Assembly: GCA_035527455.1 (NCBI GenBank)
Contig: DATLAN010000550.1
Coordinates: forward strand, 1 to 35,688
Length of the DNA: 35,688 bases
Source of the DNA: DATLAN01 sp035527455
Lineage (GTDB): Bacteria > Planctomycetota > Planctomycetia > Pirellulales > Thermoguttaceae
Direction: 5' to 3'
Shown: positions 31,941-35,688 of the stretch, in pieces
How positions within the stretch are numbered: position 1 is the stretch's first letter
Layout of the letters: each line of letters starts with the position of its first letter
Made by a program: the position numbers and the translations under genes
The notes under the pieces: generated by a model
What the model was told of the DNA's origin: nothing
What the model saw: only the letters and a program-made list of their open reading frames with translations
The model's database searches: none

Positions 31941-33209
31941 GTGCTGAAACAACTCTCTCCGGTGCTGTTGTCGGCCGCAGTCGCCTTGGCGGTGGCCGTC
32001 TGTTTGCGGCCGAGCGTGGCCGAGGAGTATCCACCCACGCAGCCGACGCCCGTGATGCACCCGCAATCGTGGCCGGGATATGTCAATCCGCAATACCCGG
32101 TCACGCAACCGTTGCCTCCGGTCGCCGGACTGGAGCGTTGCGAAGGGACGCTGATCCTGGCCCGGGTCGATTCCGAGGCGATTCTGGCCAGCGACATTCT
32201 TGCCAGCGTCGACGAGCTGCTGGCCCGCAGCGAGAAAAAGCTCGAGCCGGAAGAATTGGAGGCGCAGCGGAAGCAGCTACTGGATCAGTTGGCCCAAGGG
32301 CTCGACGAACTGGCGGCACGTCGCCACGACGGCCGCCCGCCCACGGAGTCCGAACTCCAACGCCGCGCGTTGATCCGGCAATTCCTCAGCCAGCAGGTCG
32401 ACGCGAAACTCATCTGCCACGACGCCCGGCAGACGATTCCCGAGGAAAACTTCCCCATGATCGAGAAGAGCCTCGGCAAGCTGTTCGACGAAATGGCCCT
32501 GGATAAACTGATGGACCGCTACCAGGCCGAGACGCGAGCCGATCTGGACCGTGTCCTGCGGGCGGCGGGGACCTCTCTGGCGCAAGAGAAACAGCGGTTC
32601 ATGGAGCGGGCCCTGGCCCAGCAATGGGCCCGCGAACAGGTCAAGACGGACGACGAGATCACCTACGACCAGATGCGGCAGTACTACTACGAGCACCCGA
32701 CCGAGTTCGATATCTCCGCGGGCGCGACCTGGGAGCAGTTGTCGGTCCGATTCTCGACCCACCCGAGCAAAGACGAGGCATACGCCGCCATCGCGTGGAT
32801 GGGCAACCAGGTCCGCGGCGGGGTCGCTTTGGCCGAAGTCGCCAAGGCCCACTCCGAGGGCCCGACGGCCGCCGAGGGCGGCGTGCGCGACTGGCCGACC
32901 AAGGATCTCGTCTCCGACCAGATCCAAGCGGCCGTTACCGGGTTGCCGGAAGGGCAAATGGGCCAAATCACCGAGGATTGGCGGGGATATCACATCGTGC
33001 GAGTGATCGAGCGCCACGAGGCCCGACACATGGCGTTCAACGAAGCCGAGACGCAAGAGCAGATCCGCGAGAAGATCCGCCAGAACCGGCTTAAAGAGCA
33101 GTGGCAGGTTTACGTGAAGCGGCTGGCGGAAAGAACGCCCGTCTGGACGATCTTCGACGATTTGCCCGAAACGCGGCAGGCCCGCGACCGATACGATCCG
33201 CGGCGGTAA
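31941..33209 (+). CDS. SurA-like periplasmic foldase with a PpiC (parvulin) domain
   Basis: 422 residues from GTG 31941. Signal peptide MLKQLSPVLLSAAVALAVAV, cleavage near SVAEE. A Pro/Gln-rich linker (residues 30-62) leads into a SurA-type chaperone part (about 70-240; ILARVDSEAILASDILASVD, then charged helices). A parvulin-type peptidyl-prolyl isomerase domain spans about 262-358 (TWEQLSVRF, GGVALAEVAKAHSEGPTAAE, GGVRDWPT, LPEGQMGQITEDWRGYHIVR). The protein would help fold or deliver exported envelope proteins, perhaps outer-membrane barrels. It converges on a small - strand gene, with one base between the two stop codons. Whether it has isomerase activity cannot be judged from sequence alone. 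Confidence 0.85.
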   Translation: MLKQLSPVLLSAAVALAVAVCLRPSVAEEYPPTQPTPVMHPQSWPGYVNPQYPVTQPLPPVAGLERCEGTLILARVDSEAILASDILASVDELLARSEKKLEPEELEAQRKQLLDQLAQGLDELAARRHDGRPPTESELQRRALIRQFLSQQVDAKLICHDARQTIPEENFPMIEKSLGKLFDEMALDKLMDRYQAETRADLDRVLRAAGTSLAQEKQRFMERALAQQWAREQVKTDDEITYDQMRQYYYEHPTEFDISAGATWEQLSVRFSTHPSKDEAYAAIAWMGNQVRGGVALAEVAKAHSEGPTAAEGGVRDWPTKDLVSDQIQAAVTGLPEGQMGQITEDWRGYHIVRVIERHEARHMAFNEAETQEQIREKIRQNRLKEQWQVYVKRLAERTPVWTIFDDLPETRQARDRYDPRR

Positions 33210-33210
33210 C

Positions 33211-33546
33211 TCACACGTCGAGCACCGGCTGACCGACGTAGAGCTGCAGCACCTGGCTCTGGACCTTGATCGCCCGGATCAGGATCCAGATCTGGTCCAT
33301 ATTGAAGCGCTTCGGGTCGCTCTCGGCCAGTTCTTCCAACTCCGCGGTCATGGCGGCGTGTTGATCGGTCGCCGCCTGGAGCCGGATGCCCATCTCTCTC
33401 CAGACCGCCGAGAGTCGCTCCTCGTCGGTCAGTTCGTCGATGTCGTCGACGTAGTTGGTCAGCAGCAGGCAGAGCCGGGCAACGTCGCGCGGCATGGCCT
33501 CGGGCTGCAATTTCTCGATACGATCGGCCAGCTCGTGACAAGTCAT
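33211..33546 (-). CDS. Small hypothetical protein, predicted helical
   Basis: 111 residues from ATG 33546 (MTCHELADRIEKLQPEAMPR). Coding character is good, with strong G/C bias at third positions. The sequence is mostly charged helices (ARLCLLLTNYVDDIDELTDE, ERLSAVWREMGIRLQAATDQ), ending IRAIKVQSQVLQLYVGQPVL. No signal peptide or membrane span. I do not recognise a family. It converges with the PpiC-domain gene with one base between stops. The open frame runs upstream to 33783, but the extension looks non-coding. Confidence 0.6.
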   Translation of the reverse strand: MTCHELADRIEKLQPEAMPRDVARLCLLLTNYVDDIDELTDEERLSAVWREMGIRLQAATDQHAAMTAELEELAESDPKRFNMDQIWILIRAIKVQSQVLQLYVGQPVLDV

Positions 33547-33829
33547 GGTCGTAACCCCAGTATCCAAGATGCGTCGCTGTGAGTCGATCTTTGTCGGGGG
33601 CGAGGAATCCGCCACCGATCTGCGAGAGGAGATTTCGGCCAGACGGCCTCCGGCACAACCCGGATGAGTATGGGGGTTCTTGGCGCTGTTGCCGTCTCTT
33701 TTGAAGTCTAGCTCACGCTTCGGAAAAGAGGAGGATTCGTGCAAGTCGCTCTGATGTAACAGGTTGCGGCGAGTTCTGCCCATTCATCGGGCCCGACGAA
33801 CCTGGCTCGGGGCGGGCGGATTCCGCCGG

Positions 33830-33857
33830 TTGCCGGATGCCCGGGCGCCGCTATAAT
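33830..33857 (+). promoter_or_regulatory. Probable pdxJ promoter
   Basis: TTGCCG (33830-33835), 16 bases, TATAAT (33852-33857), in the context GCCGCTATAATCAGGCG. The transcript would run through the family A palindrome before reaching pdxJ at 34080. Confidence 0.5.
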
Positions 33858-33895
33858 CAGGCGTGATGGTCGATGCCCGGAACTTGTGACCTAAG

Positions 33896-34036
33896 GTTCC
33901 GCGCAGAAATAATGTGTACATTTTCCAGTGAGGGTGGCACGCCCTGAGGAACGAAGGGCGTGGTTTGGCAGGTTTTCCACGCCCTTCGTTCCTCAGGGCG
34001 TGCCACCCAATTGGACAAGTTGTTTCTGCGCGGAAC
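33896..34036. repeat. REPIN-like element, family A copy 4, with 14-base terminal inverted repeats
   Basis: Core arms 33933-33962 and 33978-34007 are the perfect family A pair around 15 bases. They are enclosed by GTTCCGCGCAGAAA (33896-33909) and its exact complement (34023-34036). The intervening flanks also pair imperfectly. The 141-base unit looks like a small non-autonomous element. It lies in the pdxJ leader. Confidence 0.9.
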
Positions 34037-34057
34037 ATAAGACGCGGAACATAAGAC
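34030..34057. repeat. 14-base tandem repeat before pdxJ
   Basis: GCGGAACATAAGAC at 34030-34043 and 34044-34057. The first copy overlaps the right terminal repeat of the family A element. Confidence 0.9.
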
Positions 34058-34079
34058 CCTGAACCCCGAACCCTTTGAA

Positions 34080-34799
34080 ATGCCCGAACTCGGAGTGAAC
34101 ATCGACCACGTGGCCACCGTGCGTCAGGCCCGGCGGACCTACGAGCCCGACCCGGTCTGGGCGGCCGCCTTGGCGGAACTCGGCGGGGCCGACGCCATCA
34201 CGCTGCACCTCCGCGAGGATCGCCGCCACATCCTCGACCGCGACCTGCGGGTGCTGCGGGAAACGGTCAGCGTGAAGCTGAACCTCGAAATGGCCTGCGA
34301 GCCGGAGATCACCCAGATCGCCTGCGAGGTCAAGCCGGATCAGGCCACGCTGGTTCCCGAGCAACGGCAGGAGATCACGACCGAAGGCGGGCTGGACGTG
34401 TGCGGCAACCGCGACCGGATCGCCGAGGTGATCGCCCGGCTTCGCGAGGCCGGCGTCTCGGTGAGCCTCTTCCTCGATCCCGACCTGCGGCAGATCGAGG
34501 CCGCCGCCGAACTCCGCGCCGACGCCGTCGAGCTGCACACCGGCCAATACGCCCTGGCTAAACCGGGCCCGGAGCAGCGGAAGCAACTCGAAGTGCTGAA
34601 GACCGCCGGGGCCCGGATTCGCCGCGCCAACATGACCCTGCACGCCGGCCACGGCCTGACCTACCGCAACGTCCGGCCGGTCGCCCGGATCGAAGACATG
34701 CACGAGTTGAACATCGGCCACAGCATCGTCGCCCGGGCGATCATGGTTGGGTTCGAGCGGGCCGTGCGAGAGATGAAGCGAGCAGTGGGTAGTGGGTAG
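34080..34799 (+). CDS. pdxJ: Pyridoxine 5'-phosphate synthase
   Basis: 239 residues from ATG 34080, the usual length. Characteristic features are MPELGVNIDHVATVRQARRT, GGADAITLHLREDRRHI (His/Arg phosphate and substrate site), VKLNLEMA, KPDQATLVPEQRQEITTEGG, ELHTGQYA and LHAGHGLTYRNV near the end. The enzyme condenses 1-deoxyxylulose 5-phosphate with 3-amino-2-oxopropyl phosphate to make pyridoxine 5'-phosphate in the DXP-dependent B6 pathway. The last residues, VGSG, and the stop are encoded by AGTGGGT repeats that continue downstream. No Shine-Dalgarno is visible. dapA follows 259 bases later in the same direction across repeats. Confidence 0.97.
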   Translation: MPELGVNIDHVATVRQARRTYEPDPVWAAALAELGGADAITLHLREDRRHILDRDLRVLRETVSVKLNLEMACEPEITQIACEVKPDQATLVPEQRQEITTEGGLDVCGNRDRIAEVIARLREAGVSVSLFLDPDLRQIEAAAELRADAVELHTGQYALAKPGPEQRKQLEVLKTAGARIRRANMTLHAGHGLTYRNVRPVARIEDMHELNIGHSIVARAIMVGFERAVREMKRAVGSG

Positions 34800-34810
34800 T
34801 GGGAAGAGGG
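34784..34810. repeat. AGTGGGT repeats at the end of pdxJ
   Basis: AGTGGGT AGTGGGT AGTGGGA in tandem, covering the last codons and stop of pdxJ. They are the reverse complement of the CCACTAY array upstream of dapA, so the two can pair across about 130 bases. Confidence 0.85.
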
Positions 34811-34816
34811 CCGTTG

Positions 34817-34873
34817 GTAGTGACCGCATTTATGCGGTCTTGGTGATTCGCTCCCGATGAATCGGATCACTAC
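34817..34873. repeat. REPIN-like palindrome, family D
   Basis: Left arm GTAGTGACCGCAT...GCGGTC (34817-34839) and right arm reading GTAGTGATCCGATTCATCG on the - strand (34873 to 34855). The GTAGTGA heads are conserved and facing, but the two stems differ, each remaining self-complementary. Confidence 0.75.
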
Positions 34874-34937
34874 GAACCCCTGTGAATAACCGTATTCCAA
34901 CGACCTTCCACCGCCCCTGACCGACCACCGGAAACAG

Positions 34938-35050
34938 CCCACTATCCACTACCCACTACCCACTATCCACTACCCACTACCCACTATCCACTATCCACTA
35001 CCCACTACCCACTATCCACTACCCACTACCCACTATCCACTATCCACTAC
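34938..35050. repeat. 7-base tandem array (CCACTAY)n directly upstream of dapA
   Basis: About 16 units of CCACTAC or CCACTAT fill 113 bases and end a few bases before the dapA ATG at 35059. Units vary only C/T at the last position. No Shine-Dalgarno can be seen between the array and the start codon. Confidence 0.95.
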
Positions 35051-35058
35051 TCAGCCCC

Positions 35059-35688
35059 ATGTCCACCCGAAGTGAAGAATTCGCCGGCCTGTCGGTCGCG
35101 TTGATTACCCCGTTTCGCGACGGCCAGATCGATATCGAGGCGCTGAAGCGGCTCGTCGAGTTCCAGATCGAGGCCGGGACCACCTGCGTGGTTCCGGTGG
35201 GGACCACGGGCGAGTCGCCCACGCTCTCGCATCCCGAGCATGAGCAGGTGATCGCGGCCACGGTCGAGGCGGCCGCCGGCCGGATCAAGGTCATGCCCGG
35301 CACCGGCAGCAACAGCACCCGGGAGGCCCTGCGCTTGACCCGTTGGGCCGCCGAGAGCGGTGCCGACGCCGCCTTGGTGGTCGCCCCGTACTACAACAAG
35401 CCGACCCAGGAGGGCTTCTATCTGCACTTCAAGGCCCTGGCCGAGGCGGTCGAGATCCCGATCTGCGTCTACAACATCCCCGGCCGCTGCGCGAAAAACA
35501 TCGAGCCGGAGACGATCGCCCGGATGGCCGAGATGCCCAACATCACGATGGTCAAGGAGGCGACCGGCTCGATGGACCAGGCCTCGCAGATCCTGGCGCT
35601 GACGGACCTGACGCTCTTAAGCGGCGACGACAGCCTGACGCTGCCGCTGATGTCGCTGGGCGGACGGGGCGTGATCTCGGTGGTGGGC
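35059..35688 (+). CDS. dapA: 4-hydroxy-tetrahydrodipicolinate synthase, 3' partial
   Basis: 210 residues are visible from ATG 35059 before the window ends, out of about 290-300 expected. TIM-barrel landmarks: GLSVALITPFRDGQIDIEAL, VVPVGTTGESPTLSHPEH (Thr 49-50), VMPGTGSNSTREAL, APYYNKPTQEGFYLHF, the active-site Tyr 138 in CVYNIPGR and the Schiff-base Lys 166 in ITMVKEATG. It condenses pyruvate with aspartate semialdehyde, the first step of the lysine/diaminopimelate branch. The related N-acetylneuraminate lyases share the fold, but GTTGES and YNIPGR favour DapA. The start is immediately preceded by a 7-base tandem array with no Shine-Dalgarno. Confidence 0.93.
   Translation, partial: MSTRSEEFAGLSVALITPFRDGQIDIEALKRLVEFQIEAGTTCVVPVGTTGESPTLSHPEHEQVIAATVEAAAGRIKVMPGTGSNSTREALRLTRWAAESGADAALVVAPYYNKPTQEGFYLHFKALAEAVEIPICVYNIPGRCAKNIEPETIARMAEMPNITMVKEATGSMDQASQILALTDLTLLSGDDSLTLPLMSLGGRGVISVVG

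Larger units (their letters stand above)
33547..34079. other. Intergenic region between the small hypothetical gene and pdxJ
   Basis: 533 bases. The left part (33547-33829) shows nothing recognisable. Then follow a probable promoter (33830-33857), the family A palindrome copy 4 with its terminal inverted repeat (33896-34036), and a 14-base tandem repeat (34030-34057). pdxJ begins at 34080 without a Shine-Dalgarno. Confidence 0.6.

Noticed and set aside
33896..34036. Insertion sequence
   Set aside because: It has terminal inverted repeats but only 141 bases and no coding capacity; at most a non-autonomous element.
34938..35050. CRISPR array
   Set aside because: The unit is seven bases, contiguous, without unique spacers, and no cas genes are present.

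Overview
The window looks like a GC-rich bacterial chromosome segment, most likely from a planctomycete (Pirellulales-like). This is an inference from the style of the secreted proteins of unknown function, the short DnaA, the ECF sigma/anti-sigma pair and the density of extragenic palindromes. No rRNA, tRNA, CRISPR array or transposase was found. The left edge cuts a URO-D-family gene and the right edge cuts dapA.

Region 1 (1-7.8 kb, + strand): the end of a URO-D-like protein, a secreted protein with three tandem HExxH zincin-like domains, a remnant of an aldo/keto reductase, and a two-gene electron-conduit operon. The operon encodes a 14-haem c-type cytochrome with a lipobox and an MtrB/PioB-type outer-membrane barrel that itself carries a CX4CH motif. 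Region 2 (7.8-14.7 kb, - strand): a GAF/HD-GYP phosphodiesterase, a secreted TPR-like protein, a secreted protein of unknown function, a membrane anti-sigma-like protein, an ECF sigma factor and another secreted protein. The last three form a tight operon (14707 to 12639).

Region 3 (15.1-20.9 kb) is an accessory island with lower GC. It holds a probable dual-OB-fold protein (+), then a divergent pair on the - strand read from a near-consensus promoter: a 1058-residue N6-adenine methyltransferase and, overlapping it by GTGA, a small PD-(D/E)xK nuclease-like protein. It looks like an unusual restriction-modification or defence cassette inserted beside gyrB.

Region 4 (21.2-26.9 kb, - strand) is the replication cluster dnaA-dnaN-DUF721-gyrB, without recF. 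DnaA starts almost directly at its AAA+ domain, and the dnaA-dnaN gap holds iterated GTCGA[CT] octamers, so it is the best origin candidate. Region 5 (27.1-35.7 kb): nifS-like cysteine desulfurase (-), mfd (+), a SurA/PpiC-type foldase (+), a small hypothetical gene (-), pdxJ (+) and dapA (+, partial).

A theme across the window is extragenic palindromes built like REP/REPIN elements. A GTAG, GGAG or GTGG head is followed by a short stem-loop, and two copies usually face each other. At least five stem families (A-E) are present, plus a sixth palindrome (F) without that head. They sit in nearly every intergenic gap, and one supplies the last codons and the stop of dnaA.
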